Shown here: in pieces, positions 1 to 8,137 of the stretch
How the letters are laid out: each line of letters opens with the position of its first letter
How positions within the stretch are numbered: position 1 is the first letter of the stretch
NCBI GenBank assembly: GCA_023434465.1
Contig: JAEYSQ010000078.1
Coordinates: 1-46,759 of the forward strand
Direction: 5' to 3'
Length of the DNA stretch: 46,759 nt
From: Actinomycetes bacterium
GTDB lineage: Bacteria > Actinomycetota > Thermoleophilia > Solirubrobacterales > 70-9
Made by a program: the position numbers and the translations under genes
The notes under the pieces: generated by a model
Databases searched by the model: none
Told to the model about the DNA's origin: nothing
Seen by the model: the letters and a program-made list of their open reading frames with translations, nothing else

Positions 1-46
1 CCCCCCGCGTGGGGGGGCCGGGGGGGGGGGGCGGGGGGCCCCCCCG
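1..46. other. G/C homopolymer stretch at window edge, probably unreliable sequence
   Basis: The first ~46 bases are almost only long G and C runs. They fall where dnaJ should encode its Gly/Phe-rich linker. Read in the dnaJ frame they give a Pro-rich string instead of Gly/Phe/Arg, which fits miscalled or collapsed homopolymers at a contig end. Do not interpret this peptide. Confidence 0.6.
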
Positions 47-357
47 AAGCCACCTCCGCCGCCGAAGAAGGCGCTGAACAGGTCATCGATCGAGCCGAAG
101 CCCTGGGCCCGCGATTCGTAGCCTCCGGAGCGCAGACCATCGTGGCCGTACTGGTCGTAAGTGCGCCGGCGTTCCTCGTCGGAAAGCACCTCGTAAGCCT
201 CGGCCGCCTCTTTGAACTTCTCTTCCGCGTCCGGATCGTGATCGTTCACATCCGGGTGGAGTTCACGAGCGACCTGCCGGAACGCCTTCTTGATCTCCTG
301 GTCGCCCGCCTCGCGGGAAACCCCGAGGATCTCGTAGTAATCGCGTTTGTCACTCAT
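1..357 (-). CDS. dnaJ: Chaperone DnaJ, N-terminal part (runs off the window)
   Basis: Co-chaperone (Hsp40) that stimulates DnaK ATPase and delivers unfolded clients in the cytoplasm. The protein opens MSDKRDYYEILGVSREAG and carries a full J domain (about residues 6-70) with the catalytic HPD motif at residues 34-36, followed by GHDGLRSGGY and the start of the Gly/Phe-rich linker (DDLFSAFFGGGGGFGG). The zinc-finger and client-binding domains lie outside the window. The start is the ATG that overlaps the hrcA stop as ATGA, so the two are translationally coupled in the common actinobacterial hrcA-dnaJ order. Residues after about 104 come from the doubtful homopolymer region. Identification is secure; the 3' end is missing. 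Confidence 0.95.
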   Translation of the reverse strand, partial: MSDKRDYYEILGVSREAGDQEIKKAFRQVARELHPDVNDHDPDAEEKFKEAAEAYEVLSDEERRRTYDQYGHDGLRSGGYESRAQGFGSIDDLFSAFFGGGGGFGGAPRPPPPAPPRGG

Positions 358-1382
358 GCGTCGTAGACGAACTCGAAGTAGCGCGAAAGCTCGTTGGCCG
401 CTTCGCTAACGCTGGCGATCGCCTGTTCGTAATCCATCCGGGTCGGGCCGACCACGCCGACCGAGCCGAGGTTGCGGTGGGCGAGACCGTAATTGGCACC
501 GATCACCGTCACGTCCTGGAGTTCGGGCTGCGGGTTTTCGGCCCCGATCCAGAGGAAGACGGAGTGCTCGTCAATCGCCGAGCGCATCATCCGGAGCACC
601 GTCGCCTTCTCCTCGAGCGTGTTCATCAGGCGGTCGATCCGGGGGAGGTCCGCGGATCGGCGCTGGTCGAGCAGGCGCGACGCGCCTTCGACGTAGAGCG
701 TCCCTTCGGGGTTCTGCTCGAGGTCGACCAGAGCCGGTGAAAGCTGCTGGATGAAGGCCGCCTCGACTGGCGGGAGTGTGGGGTCGCTCAGCTTCGAGGC
801 GATCCGGCGGGCGCCGAGGTCGATCCCGGTCAGGGATTCGTTCAGGTAACTGGACGTCCACTCGACCAGGCCCGGGTCGACCTGCGAGGCGAAGGTGAAC
901 GCACGCCGGGTGACGTCACCGGCGGAAGTGATCACGATCACCATGACCACGTCAGGCTGGAGCAGGAGCGCCTCGACCCGGTGGATCTTCGCGGTCCCGA
1001 GCGGCGGGGCAACGACCAGGGCAAGCAGATCCGTCATGTGAGCGAGGGCGGCGGTGGCCTGCTGCATCGCTTCGTCGACCTCGCGACGAAGATCGGTTAG
1101 GTCAAGGGCGCCGGAGGACCCTGCGGACCTGGCCACGGCCCGTGACTTCAGCGACTCCACGAACTGTCGGTAGCCGAGGTCGGTCGGAACCCGGCCGGCC
1201 GAGGTGTGGGGATGGGTCAGGTAACCGCCGGCCTCGAGCGCCGCCAGTTCCGCCCTGACAGTGGACGCCCCCCACTCGAGCCGGGCATCTTCGGCGATCG
1301 TCTTGGATCCAACGGGGCGTCCCGTTTCGCGGTAGGCGTCGACCACCAGGCCGAGGATCAACTCTTGGCGCTCGGAAAGCAT
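354..1382 (-). CDS. hrcA: Heat-inducible transcription repressor HrcA
   Basis: Repressor that binds CIRCE operators of groE/dnaK-type operons and depends on GroEL for folding. It has 342 residues, normal for the family. An N-terminal winged helix (about residues 1-75, with RQELILGLVVDAY, GRPVGSKTIAED and the wing STSAGRVPTDLGYR-type segment TSAGRVPTDLGYRQF) is followed by the GAF-like dimerisation region and the typical end VVGPTRMDYEQAIASV. It is the first gene of a coupled hrcA-dnaJ pair (ATGA overlap). No full CIRCE (TTAGCACTC-N9-GAGTGCTAA) is visible upstream, so autoregulation is not supported here. A TACAAT box 9 nt before the ATG suggests a nearly leaderless mRNA. Confidence 0.97.
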   Translation of the reverse strand: MLSERQELILGLVVDAYRETGRPVGSKTIAEDARLEWGASTVRAELAALEAGGYLTHPHTSAGRVPTDLGYRQFVESLKSRAVARSAGSSGALDLTDLRREVDEAMQQATAALAHMTDLLALVVAPPLGTAKIHRVEALLLQPDVVMVIVITSAGDVTRRAFTFASQVDPGLVEWTSSYLNESLTGIDLGARRIASKLSDPTLPPVEAAFIQQLSPALVDLEQNPEGTLYVEGASRLLDQRRSADLPRIDRLMNTLEEKATVLRMMRSAIDEHSVFLWIGAENPQPELQDVTVIGANYGLAHRNLGSVGVVGPTRMDYEQAIASVSEAANELSRYFEFVYDA

Positions 1383-1391
1383 GAGTGAAGG

Positions 1392-1419
1392 ATTGTATGA
1401 AGCCCCGCCCGCGGGCGGG
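1392..1419 (-). promoter_or_regulatory. hrcA promoter (-10 TACAAT) with adjacent 16-bp perfect palindrome
   Basis: TACAAT lies on the minus strand at 1397-1392, nine bases before the hrcA ATG, with no Shine-Dalgarno. Just upstream, 1404-1419 is a perfect 16-bp palindrome (CCCGCCCG then CGGGCGGG) in the -20 to -35 zone, where no -35 box is recognisable. It could be an operator or the terminator hairpin of the upstream hydratase pair (no T-run follows). It does not resemble CIRCE. Confidence 0.5.
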
Positions 1420-1440
1420 TTTGGCGCTAAGGCCGGCGGT

Positions 1441-1836
1441 TCATCCGTGGCTGATATCAGCGCTTGCGTTGCGGATCACCTGGTTGCCGGCCTGGGCGGC
1501 GATCAGGTCGAAAGTGACGTCAGTGCCTTCGGCTTCGATCACTTCGCCGGTGACCTCGATCTCCTGTTCGGGGTAGCTCATGCCACGGAACTGCACCGAG
1601 AGGCGCTTGAGCGCTCGCGGATCTCCCCCGGCTTCGTCGGTAGCGGCCCTGGCAACCAGGCCCATGACGTACAGGCCGTGCAGGATCGTGGAAGGCAGCC
1701 CGACCATCTGCGCGAACTCCTTGTCGAGGTGGATCGGGTTGAAATCACCTGAGGCCCCGGCGTAACGGTGCGGCAGGTACTTGTCGGGGGTGACTTTCAG
1801 GCTGGCGATCTTCTCGCCCTTTTCCTTCGCGCTCAT
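1441..1836 (-). CDS. MaoC-family (R)-specific enoyl hydratase/dehydratase, catalytic subunit (HadB-like)
   Basis: Hot-dog fold hydratase acting on enoyl/3-hydroxyacyl thioesters. From the ATG at 1836 it has 131 residues (MSAKEKGEKIASLKV...). The catalytic Asp/His pair of the MaoC motif is seen in AGASGDFNPIHLD (D31, H36). The reading frame stays open 14 codons further upstream, but the ATG chosen overlaps the stop of the preceding gene as ATGA, which is the more credible start. It pairs with the upstream N-terminal-type MaoC protein, as in the HadA/HadB heterodimer of mycobacterial FAS-II. Whether this pair serves fatty-acid synthesis or beta-oxidation cannot be told from sequence. Confidence 0.88.
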   Translation of the reverse strand: MSAKEKGEKIASLKVTPDKYLPHRYAGASGDFNPIHLDKEFAQMVGLPSTILHGLYVMGLVARAATDEAGGDPRALKRLSVQFRGMSYPEQEIEVTGEVIEAEGTDVTFDLIAAQAGNQVIRNASADISHG

Positions 1837-2279
1837 TCCTCGATCCCCCTGACGATGTTGGTCCAGGTGCCCTTGCAAACGAGGTCACCGTTCTGGTTCT
1901 TCGATTCGGTCTCGAATACGTAGAAGCCCTTGCCGTCCTTTGGGTAGATCTCCCGGCAGGTAGCCGTGGTGGAGATCAAGTCCCCGGAAATCACCGGCTC
2001 GCCCCATTCGAATTCCTGGCCGCCGTGAACCATCGCGGCGAAGTTCATCGCGACGTCCGGATCAAACAGCACCGGCCCCATTGCCCCGGCGGCATAGACG
2101 ACCACGAACATCGGTGGCGCGACGATCCCGCGGTAGCCAGCCTCTTTCGCTGCCGCATCGTCGAAGTAGACGGGGTTCTCGAACCCGACCACCTGGGCGT
2201 ACTCGCGGATCTTTTCCCGTCCCACTTCGTACTCGTGGGCGGGCCAGCTCTTGCCAACGGCATCGGTCTTCAAGGCCAT
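1833..2279 (-). CDS. MaoC-like N-terminal-domain dehydratase subunit (HadA-like, FAS1-type hot-dog)
   Basis: A 148-residue hot-dog protein of the type that forms the non-catalytic, substrate-binding half of a two-subunit enoyl-ACP/CoA hydratase. Recognisable parts are YEVGREKIREYAQVVG, the AAKEAGYRGIVAPPMFVVV segment, VHGGQEFEWGEPVISGD and the end GTWTNIVRG. It lacks the D-x5-H catalytic motif of its partner, as expected for HadA-like subunits. The downstream partner starts within its stop codon. It begins 23 nt after lepA but has its own TAGGTT box six bases before the ATG, so it may be transcribed alone. Assignment to the HadA-like family is firm; the pathway is inferred. Confidence 0.86.
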   Translation of the reverse strand: MALKTDAVGKSWPAHEYEVGREKIREYAQVVGFENPVYFDDAAAKEAGYRGIVAPPMFVVVYAAGAMGPVLFDPDVAMNFAAMVHGGQEFEWGEPVISGDLISTTATCREIYPKDGKGFYVFETESKNQNGDLVCKGTWTNIVRGIEE

Positions 2280-2285
2280 GCCGGA

Positions 2286-2291
2286 AACCTA
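2286..2291 (-). promoter_or_regulatory. Candidate -10 box of a leaderless promoter for the hydratase pair
   Basis: TAGGTT on the minus strand ends six bases before the ATG at 2279, overlapping the short lepA/hydratase gap. There is no Shine-Dalgarno. The same TAGGTT plus six-base arrangement recurs before the acetyltransferase at 46247. Confidence 0.45.
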
Positions 2292-2302
2292 CTAGTCGAG
2301 AC

Positions 2303-4096
2303 TCAGTCGTCGAGCTCGAGGACCGCGAGGAAGGCCTCCTGCGGGACTTCGACCCGGCCGACGTTCTTCATCCGCTTCTTGCCCTTTTTCTGTTTGTCGA
2401 GCAGCTTGTTCTTGCGGGTGATGTCACCGCCATAGAGCTTCGCGGTTACGTCCTTGCGAACCGCCTTGACGGTTTCCCGGGCCAGGATGTTCGCCCCGAT
2501 CGCGGCCTGGACCGGGATGTCAAACTGCTGCCGCGGGATCGTCTTGCGGAGGCGGGCGACCAGATCCTTGCCCTGGCCGTAGGCGAATTCCTTGTGAGTG
2601 ATGACCGAGAGTGCGTCCACCCTGTCCCCGGCCAGCAGCACGTCGACCTTGACCAGGTCCGAGGCGCGCAGCCCGATCGGCTCGTAGTCGAGTGAGGCGT
2701 AGCCCCTGGTCGATGACTTGAGCACGTCGAAGAAGTCGAGGACGATCTCGCCGAGTGGCAGGTCGTAGCGAATCTGGACCCGGGTCGGGCTGAGGTAGTC
2801 CATGTCCACATGGGTCCCGCGACGGGACTGGCAGAGCTCCATCACCGGCCCGACGAACTCGGTCGGGGTGATTACGGTGGCCCGGATGTACGGTTCTTCG
2901 ATCCGCTCGATCGAGCCGGGGTCGGGCATCTGGTTCGGACTCGATATCTCGGTCGATTCACCGGTGACCAGGTGGACTTCGTACCGCACCGTGGGGCTCG
3001 TGGCCATCAGTTCGAGGCCGTACTCGCGCTCCAGCCGCTCTCGCACGATCTCCATGTGGAGCAGACCGAGAAAGCCGCAGCGGAAGCCGAAGCCAAGCGC
3101 CTCGGAGGTTTCCGGCTCCCAGGAGAGGGCTGCGTCGTTGAGGCCCATCTTGTCGAGGGCATCGCGCAGATCCTCGTAGCGGTCGGTATCGATCGGGAAG
3201 AGACCGCAGAAGACCATCGGCTTGACCTCGCGGTAGCCGGCCAGCGCTTCACCCGCGGGATTCTCGAGATTCGTGAGCGTGTCACCGACCCGCAGCTTCG
3301 ACACGTCCTTGATGCCGGTGATCACGTATCCGACCTCACCGGTGTCGATACCTTCGACCGGGGTCATCACGGGACGGAAAAAACCTATGTCGTCGAGTTC
3401 GGCCTCGGTCCCGTTCTGCATCGCGAGCACCTTGCCGTGCTTCCTGAACTTGCCGTCGACCATCCGCACGTAGGCGATCACGCCGCGGTACTGATCGAAC
3501 TCGGAGTCGAATATCAGGGCCCGGGCCGGAGCGTCCGGTTCGCCTTCGGGCGGCGGAATCCGGTCGACCACGGCTTCGAGCACGTCGATCACTCCCTCAC
3601 CTGTCTTGGCGGAGATGCGCAGGATATCGTCGGGATCGACCCCGATCAGGTCCGAGACCTCGGCTGCGACGCGCTCCGGCTCGGCGCCGGGCAGGTCGAC
3701 CTTGTTCAGGACCGGAATCAGCTCTAGCCCGTTCTCGATTGCCAGGTAGGTGTTGGCCACGGTCTGCGCCTCGACCCCCTGGGCGGCGTCGACAACGAGT
3801 AGGGCGCCTTCGCAAGCGGCCAGCGAACGGGAGACCTCGTAGGAGAAATCGACGTGACCCGGGGTGTCGATCAGATGAAGGTGGTAGGTGATGCCGTCCG
3901 AGGCGGTGAACTCGACCCGTACCGCCTGGGCCTTGATCGTGATTCCGCGCTCGCGTTCGAGATCCATCGAGTCCAACACCTGGGCCTGCATCTTGAGCGG
4001 GTCCACGGCCTTGGTCAGCTCGAGGATGCGGTCGGCCAGCGTCGACTTGCCGTGGTCGATGTGAGCGATGATCGAGAAGTTGCGAGTGGTGTCCAT
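2303..4096 (-). CDS. lepA: Elongation factor 4 (ribosomal back-translocase LepA)
   Basis: Translational GTPase that acts on stalled or mis-translocated ribosomes. From the ATG at 4096 it has 597 residues, the usual family length; the 17-codon upstream extension seen in the open frame is not family-like. G motifs are visible: G1 AHIDHGKST (residues 11-19), RERGITIKAQ, G3 DTPGHVDFSYE and G4 NKVDLPGA, then domain II, the EF-G-like domains and the LepA-specific C-terminal domain (ARETVKAVRKDVTAKLYGGD, KKGKKRMKNVGRVEVPQEAF). A CATACT hexamer 12 nt before the ATG is a possible -10. Its neighbours are a GT-C-like membrane protein upstream and the hydratase pair downstream. Confidence 0.98.
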   Translation of the reverse strand: MDTTRNFSIIAHIDHGKSTLADRILELTKAVDPLKMQAQVLDSMDLERERGITIKAQAVRVEFTASDGITYHLHLIDTPGHVDFSYEVSRSLAACEGALLVVDAAQGVEAQTVANTYLAIENGLELIPVLNKVDLPGAEPERVAAEVSDLIGVDPDDILRISAKTGEGVIDVLEAVVDRIPPPEGEPDAPARALIFDSEFDQYRGVIAYVRMVDGKFRKHGKVLAMQNGTEAELDDIGFFRPVMTPVEGIDTGEVGYVITGIKDVSKLRVGDTLTNLENPAGEALAGYREVKPMVFCGLFPIDTDRYEDLRDALDKMGLNDAALSWEPETSEALGFGFRCGFLGLLHMEIVRERLEREYGLELMATSPTVRYEVHLVTGESTEISSPNQMPDPGSIERIEEPYIRATVITPTEFVGPVMELCQSRRGTHVDMDYLSPTRVQIRYDLPLGEIVLDFFDVLKSSTRGYASLDYEPIGLRASDLVKVDVLLAGDRVDALSVITHKEFAYGQGKDLVARLRKTIPRQQFDIPVQAAIGANILARETVKAVRKDVTAKLYGGDITRKNKLLDKQKKGKKRMKNVGRVEVPQEAFLAVLELDD

Positions 4097-4134
4097 CGGG
4101 GAAAGAGCAGTATGCCGGGGCGGGAGCGCCAGGG

Positions 4135-6219
4135 TCAGCCCGCGCAAGTGGAAGCACTGAGCGGGCCGTTCAGCTCGAGGACTCCCCCGCCTTCGATGAG
4201 ACTTGTGTCGCCGATCGCGGGGTCTTTGCGGATCCAGCTCAGTTCGCGGGGATCGGTCAGTTTCTGGCCTTCGCGGTCGAGCGTCAGGACCAGGTACTGG
4301 TAGTCACCGTGGTTGACCGCCTCGATGAACTCCTCGCAGGATTCCGCTTCGACGAAACCTCCGTGGGGGCGCTCCAGGCCGATGAACTGGACCTCGTTGT
4401 CGAGATCCTCGCCGAAGAGCGGATACTGGCGGGTCGCGTTGGTGCCGATCTCGAGGTCCGACTCGCCACTTGCCCAGACAAAAGCCTCGGCCAGCGCCGG
4501 AATCGTGAAATCAGGCGACTCGTAACGGTTCTCGAAGTAGTACTTCTGAACCCCCTGGCCGCAGAGGATCAGGAAGGCGAGCGCTATCCCGGCTGACCAG
4601 GCCATCACCTTGCGGCGCGACCGGTCGGTTGGCCGGCCCGGTCTGGCCCGGACCCGCCAGAGCCCGAGCGCAGTCAGGCAGGCCAACCAGAACATCCCGG
4701 CCGCGAAGGCGGCGAGCAGCCAATGTTTGACGTCCCACCCCTCCCCGAAGGCGACGGTCACGGGGGCCAGAATCAGCAACAGGCCGGTCACCAGCCACCG
4801 GGCCCGGCTGCCGCGCTGACCGACACCGGGTCCCAGCAGTGCGAAGCAGACCGCAAGCGCCGGGGCCAGGTAGCGGAGACCGGAAATGAAACCGGTCGGT
4901 TCTCCGGCCGGGCCGGAAGCCGAGGTCGGGGCGATGAGCCAGGCGAAAACGAGGGCGATGCCGACCGCCGCCCCGGTCCGTCGGGCGGGTCCGGAGTTGC
5001 GGTCGAGACAGAGAACCAGGGCGGCGATTGCGAGAACGCCAAGCAGGATCCAGCCGGACCCGAAACCATCACCGAAGCCGGGCAGAAACCAGTCGCGAAT
5101 CACGTCGGTGTCGGTCAGGTAGCCCCAGACCGAGCCCGCGTCGCGGCCGCCAACCTCCTGGTCGGGCCCGGGAAGCTGGAGCGGACCGATGTGGTTGATC
5201 CAGGGAAGCGGATTGCCGCCGTGCGCCAGGTTGCGCAGATACCAGTAACCGCCGCCAAGCAGGACCGCTCCGCAACCGGCCAGCCCGTTGCGGAGTCGCC
5301 GGGATGGATCGGTCAGAACCACCGTGCCCGCGAGCAGGACCAGCGCCGCCGGGATGAAGTTGATCTTGGTCCCCGCCGCCAAGCCGGCGGCGAGAGTGAC
5401 GACCAGGGCGGGACCGAGAGTGATGCGGCGGCCACCGGCGGCGGCGTTGACCATGACCGCGAGGGCAGCGAGTAGAAAGAAGGTGCCGACGATGTCGTTG
5501 CGGGCCTCCCCGGCCTGGTCGGCCATCGCGGTAGAGCCGACCACCAGGGCCACACCGGCCAGCGAGACCGGCGCCGCGCCATAGGGCCTGCCTATGCACC
5601 AGGCAGCCAACAGGCAGGCGACGAACCAGCCGAGGTTGATGAAGATCGAAAGCAGGTCGGTCCCGAAGGCCAGCATGCCGAGTGAATGGAGCACTTCCGA
5701 GTTCTGGGGGTAGAACCAACTAAGGAACTGAGGTGCGAGGAGGTGAAGCGACCAGGTGTCACCGCTCTGGGCGATGCCGGCCGCGAAGGGACCGTGGTAC
5801 CAGGTCGAGTCGAAGCCGGTCATGCCGGTTCCCAGCCGCATCGAGGTACCGGCCACGAAGGCGCCGAAGGCACCGGCGGCGATCGCCGTTCCAATCATGG
5901 TCAGACCCGGGGAAGCAGGGACCGAGACCAGGACCGGACGCGCTCTGGCCCGGGGCAGTCTCTCCTGCCACCGCCAGGCCGCTGCCGCCAGAGCGAGCAC
6001 GAGGAGGAGCCAGCTCCAGGCGGCAAGGACCCCGAAAGTGCCGAGAATCAGGGCCGGTCCGATCGCTGCGCCGACGGCGAGCAATCCGGTCGCGACCCAG
6101 GCCACCGGGCCATTCCAGCCCGGCAAGAGCCGCCCTCGCAACACGATCCCGATCGCCAGTACGGCCCCCAGTCCCGCCAGCAGACCGAGGCAACCGAGCA
6201 GGTACGCCCCGAAGCTCAC
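4135..6219 (-). CDS. Polytopic membrane protein, GT-C-like glycosyltransferase candidate
   Basis: A 694-residue integral membrane protein with roughly a dozen hydrophobic segments and a soluble C-terminal part (about residues 555-694). A first extracytoplasmic loop containing GFDSTWYHG (D137, H142) after TM helices resembles the acidic, catalytic first loop of GT-C polyprenyl-phosphate-sugar transferases. Internal repeats or a known pfam signature are not recognisable by eye. It starts with GTG inside the murJ stop codon (GTGA overlap), so it is translationally coupled to the lipid II flippase, which suggests a job in envelope glycan or glycolipid assembly. The closest description I can defend is GT-C-fold-like; substrate and function are unknown. 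An O-antigen-ligase-like or uncharacterised membrane role is also possible. Confidence 0.6.
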   Translation of the reverse strand: MSFGAYLLGCLGLLAGLGAVLAIGIVLRGRLLPGWNGPVAWVATGLLAVGAAIGPALILGTFGVLAAWSWLLLVLALAAAAWRWQERLPRARARPVLVSVPASPGLTMIGTAIAAGAFGAFVAGTSMRLGTGMTGFDSTWYHGPFAAGIAQSGDTWSLHLLAPQFLSWFYPQNSEVLHSLGMLAFGTDLLSIFINLGWFVACLLAAWCIGRPYGAAPVSLAGVALVVGSTAMADQAGEARNDIVGTFFLLAALAVMVNAAAGGRRITLGPALVVTLAAGLAAGTKINFIPAALVLLAGTVVLTDPSRRLRNGLAGCGAVLLGGGYWYLRNLAHGGNPLPWINHIGPLQLPGPDQEVGGRDAGSVWGYLTDTDVIRDWFLPGFGDGFGSGWILLGVLAIAALVLCLDRNSGPARRTGAAVGIALVFAWLIAPTSASGPAGEPTGFISGLRYLAPALAVCFALLGPGVGQRGSRARWLVTGLLLILAPVTVAFGEGWDVKHWLLAAFAAGMFWLACLTALGLWRVRARPGRPTDRSRRKVMAWSAGIALAFLILCGQGVQKYYFENRYESPDFTIPALAEAFVWASGESDLEIGTNATRQYPLFGEDLDNEVQFIGLERPHGGFVEAESCEEFIEAVNHGDYQYLVLTLDREGQKLTDPRELSWIRKDPAIGDTSLIEGGGVLELNGPLSASTCAG

Positions 6220-8072
6220 GAGGAGCGCCGCCGGACCAGCGCCGCGATCTGATCCAGCTCGGGCACCCGGAGCAGCTGGCAGACCGCCACGTAGGCGATG
6301 CCACCCAGACCGAGGCCGGCGCCGAGGGAGATGATCTGGCCGGCGAGGCCGCGACCGAGCGCGTGGTCGAGCAGGTCCCAGACCTCATACGAGACCCCGG
6401 CCAGCACGGCCGAGGCGACCGCGATCCGGCCGCATGAATAAAGGAACCGACCGAACTCGATTCCCTCCAGCCGGCTCCGCAACATCACCGTCTGGATCAC
6501 CACCGATACTGCGGTGGCGAGCGCGGTGGCAGCCACGATTCCGGCCACCCCGTACGGCTTGTAGAGGAGCAGCGAACCGACCGCGGTCAGGGCCAGGTTG
6601 GCCCCGGCGATCCAGGTCGGAATCCAGGGCTTCTGCAGGCCGAAGAAAGTCCGGCTGAGCAACAGGTACATGCCGTTGGTCGGCAGCGAGAACGCGAACC
6701 AGAACAGCGCCGTCGCCACCACCGTCGTTTCCGCGGAGTTGAACTCCCCTCGCTGGTAGACGAGCCGGATCATCGGTTCGGCCAGGACGAGGATTGCCGC
6801 GCTGGCCGGGATCAGCACGAAGATGATCTGCCGCATGCCCTTGGCCAGAGTCGTCCTCAGGGAATCGAAATCCCGGCGGCTGGCGAACGGGGCGAGGGTA
6901 GGAAAGAGCACGGTGGCGATCGCCACCGAGAAGATGCCCTGGGGCAGCTGGTAGATCCGGAAGGCCTTGTCGATTGCGGCCGGAGCTTCGTCGTTGACCA
7001 GCGACCCGAAGAAGCTGTTGACCAGGAGGTTGAAGTTGATCAGGCCGAGACTGAGGGTGACCGGGATCATCAGCAGCAGCACCCTCCTCACGTTCGGGTC
7101 CCGGAAGTTGACCTTGAATGTGAACCTGAATGGGGTGTTGCGCAGGTCCCAGGTGGGAATCAGAAGCTGGACCACGGTGCCGGCGACGACCCCGATCGCG
7201 TAGGCGTAGATCTGCTTTTCCTCGGGAAAGAGCGGGACGGTGGCGACGACCACGGCGATGATCGTCAGGTTCCAGAAGAGCGGGGAAATCGCAAACGCGC
7301 CGAAGCGGTCGTAACTGTTGAGGATGCCGACCACGACCCCGGTCACCCCCAGCAGGATCAGGATCGGGAAGAGGATCTGCGAGAGCACGATCATCAGGTC
7401 CTCCGTCGCCCCGGAGAAGCCGGGAGCAAACAGCGGCATGACCAGCCCCGCGGCGAGGATGAAGAAGGCGGTTATCGCGCCGAGCACCATGGTCACGAGG
7501 AGCAGCAAGGTCGAGGCCATGCGGAAGGCTTCGCGGTACTTGCCCTTCTCGATCTGCTCGGTGAATATCGGAACGAACGCGGGCTGAAGTGCAGCGTCGG
7601 CGAACAGGGCGCGGATCAGGTTTGGAACCTGGAAGGCGACGGTGAAGGCAGACATCGGCCCGGTGATACCGAAGTAGCCGGCGGCGACGACCTCACGGGC
7701 CAGCCCGGCCACCCGGGAAGCGGCGGTGGCGATCGAAAAGAACGCGGTCGAGCGGGCCAGCCTGCCCGGTTTGGAGGATGAGGTGGCCCTGGCGCCCGCC
7801 GCGGGCCTGTCTTCACCGGCTGTCTCCCGCAGGACGGATTCCAATACCGGGCCTTCGCTCCGGATCGGAACCGGCGCGATCGCGCCGCCCTCCTCGGAGA
7901 GGCTGGTCGCTGTTTCGACCAGGGCCTCTTCCCGGTCGGCCACCGGCTCGGGCTCCCGAACCGGCTTGCTGATCACCTTTTCGGCCTTCTTCGAGGTCGA
8001 ACGGATCGCCTGCTCGGCGGCACGGGCGGCCGCTTCGAAGGGGTCGAGATTGGGGTCAGAGGGCGAGTTCAA
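6216..8072 (-). CDS. murJ: Lipid II flippase MurJ (MviN) with long cytoplasmic N-terminal extension
   Basis: MOP-superfamily flippase moving lipid II across the membrane for peptidoglycan synthesis. The core begins near LARSTAFFSIATAASRVAGLAREVVAAGYFG and contains ADAALQPAFVPIFTE, YRLPQG-like YQLPQGIFSVAIATVLFPTL and SRTFFGLQKPWIPTW, typical of MurJ, with about 14 TM helices. It is preceded by a ~105-residue hydrophilic Glu/Pro/Ala/Ser-rich extension. I choose the TTG at 8072 (618 residues): a TATACC box sits nine bases before it, while the longer frame to a TTG at 8132 would run across the promoter region of divergent rpsT. Its 3' end is coupled to the GT-C-like gene (GTGA). Confidence 0.92.
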   Translation of the reverse strand: MNSPSDPNLDPFEAAARAAEQAIRSTSKKAEKVISKPVREPEPVADREEALVETATSLSEEGGAIAPVPIRSEGPVLESVLRETAGEDRPAAGARATSSSKPGRLARSTAFFSIATAASRVAGLAREVVAAGYFGITGPMSAFTVAFQVPNLIRALFADAALQPAFVPIFTEQIEKGKYREAFRMASTLLLLVTMVLGAITAFFILAAGLVMPLFAPGFSGATEDLMIVLSQILFPILILLGVTGVVVGILNSYDRFGAFAISPLFWNLTIIAVVVATVPLFPEEKQIYAYAIGVVAGTVVQLLIPTWDLRNTPFRFTFKVNFRDPNVRRVLLLMIPVTLSLGLINFNLLVNSFFGSLVNDEAPAAIDKAFRIYQLPQGIFSVAIATVLFPTLAPFASRRDFDSLRTTLAKGMRQIIFVLIPASAAILVLAEPMIRLVYQRGEFNSAETTVVATALFWFAFSLPTNGMYLLLSRTFFGLQKPWIPTWIAGANLALTAVGSLLLYKPYGVAGIVAATALATAVSVVIQTVMLRSRLEGIEFGRFLYSCGRIAVASAVLAGVSYEVWDLLDHALGRGLAGQIISLGAGLGLGGIAYVAVCQLLRVPELDQIAALVRRRSS

Positions 8073-8081
8073 GCTGGCAAC

Positions 8082-8087
8082 GGTATA
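8082..8087 (-). promoter_or_regulatory. Candidate -10 box for murJ (leaderless TTG start)
   Basis: TATACC on the minus strand ends nine bases before the TTG at 8072. The spacing matches that at hrcA, valS and proB. The last base is C rather than the usual T, so the match is imperfect. It overlaps the plus-strand -10 candidate of rpsT. Confidence 0.4.
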
Positions 8088-8089
8088 GT
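8084..8089 (+). promoter_or_regulatory. Candidate -10 box for rpsT
   Basis: TATAGT on the plus strand lies 48 nt before the rpsT ATG, implying an untranslated leader of about 40 nt. No clear -35 is seen. It overlaps the murJ -10 on the other strand, so the two promoters would compete. Confidence 0.4.
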
Positions 8090-8137
8090 CGCTGGCCGCT
8101 CGTCGGCGGCAGTTCCTCCGCGAGCACACCAAAAATC

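Noticed and set aside
1383..1440. CIRCE operator upstream of hrcA
   Set aside because: Only a GGCGCTAA half-site-like string is present; there is no TTAGCACTC partner nine bases away.
8073..8132. TTG at 8132 as the murJ start
   Set aside because: The extra 20 codons are Arg/Cys-rich, cover the rpsT promoter region and stop six bases short of the rpsT ATG; TTG 8072 has a -10 box at the recurring 9-base spacing.
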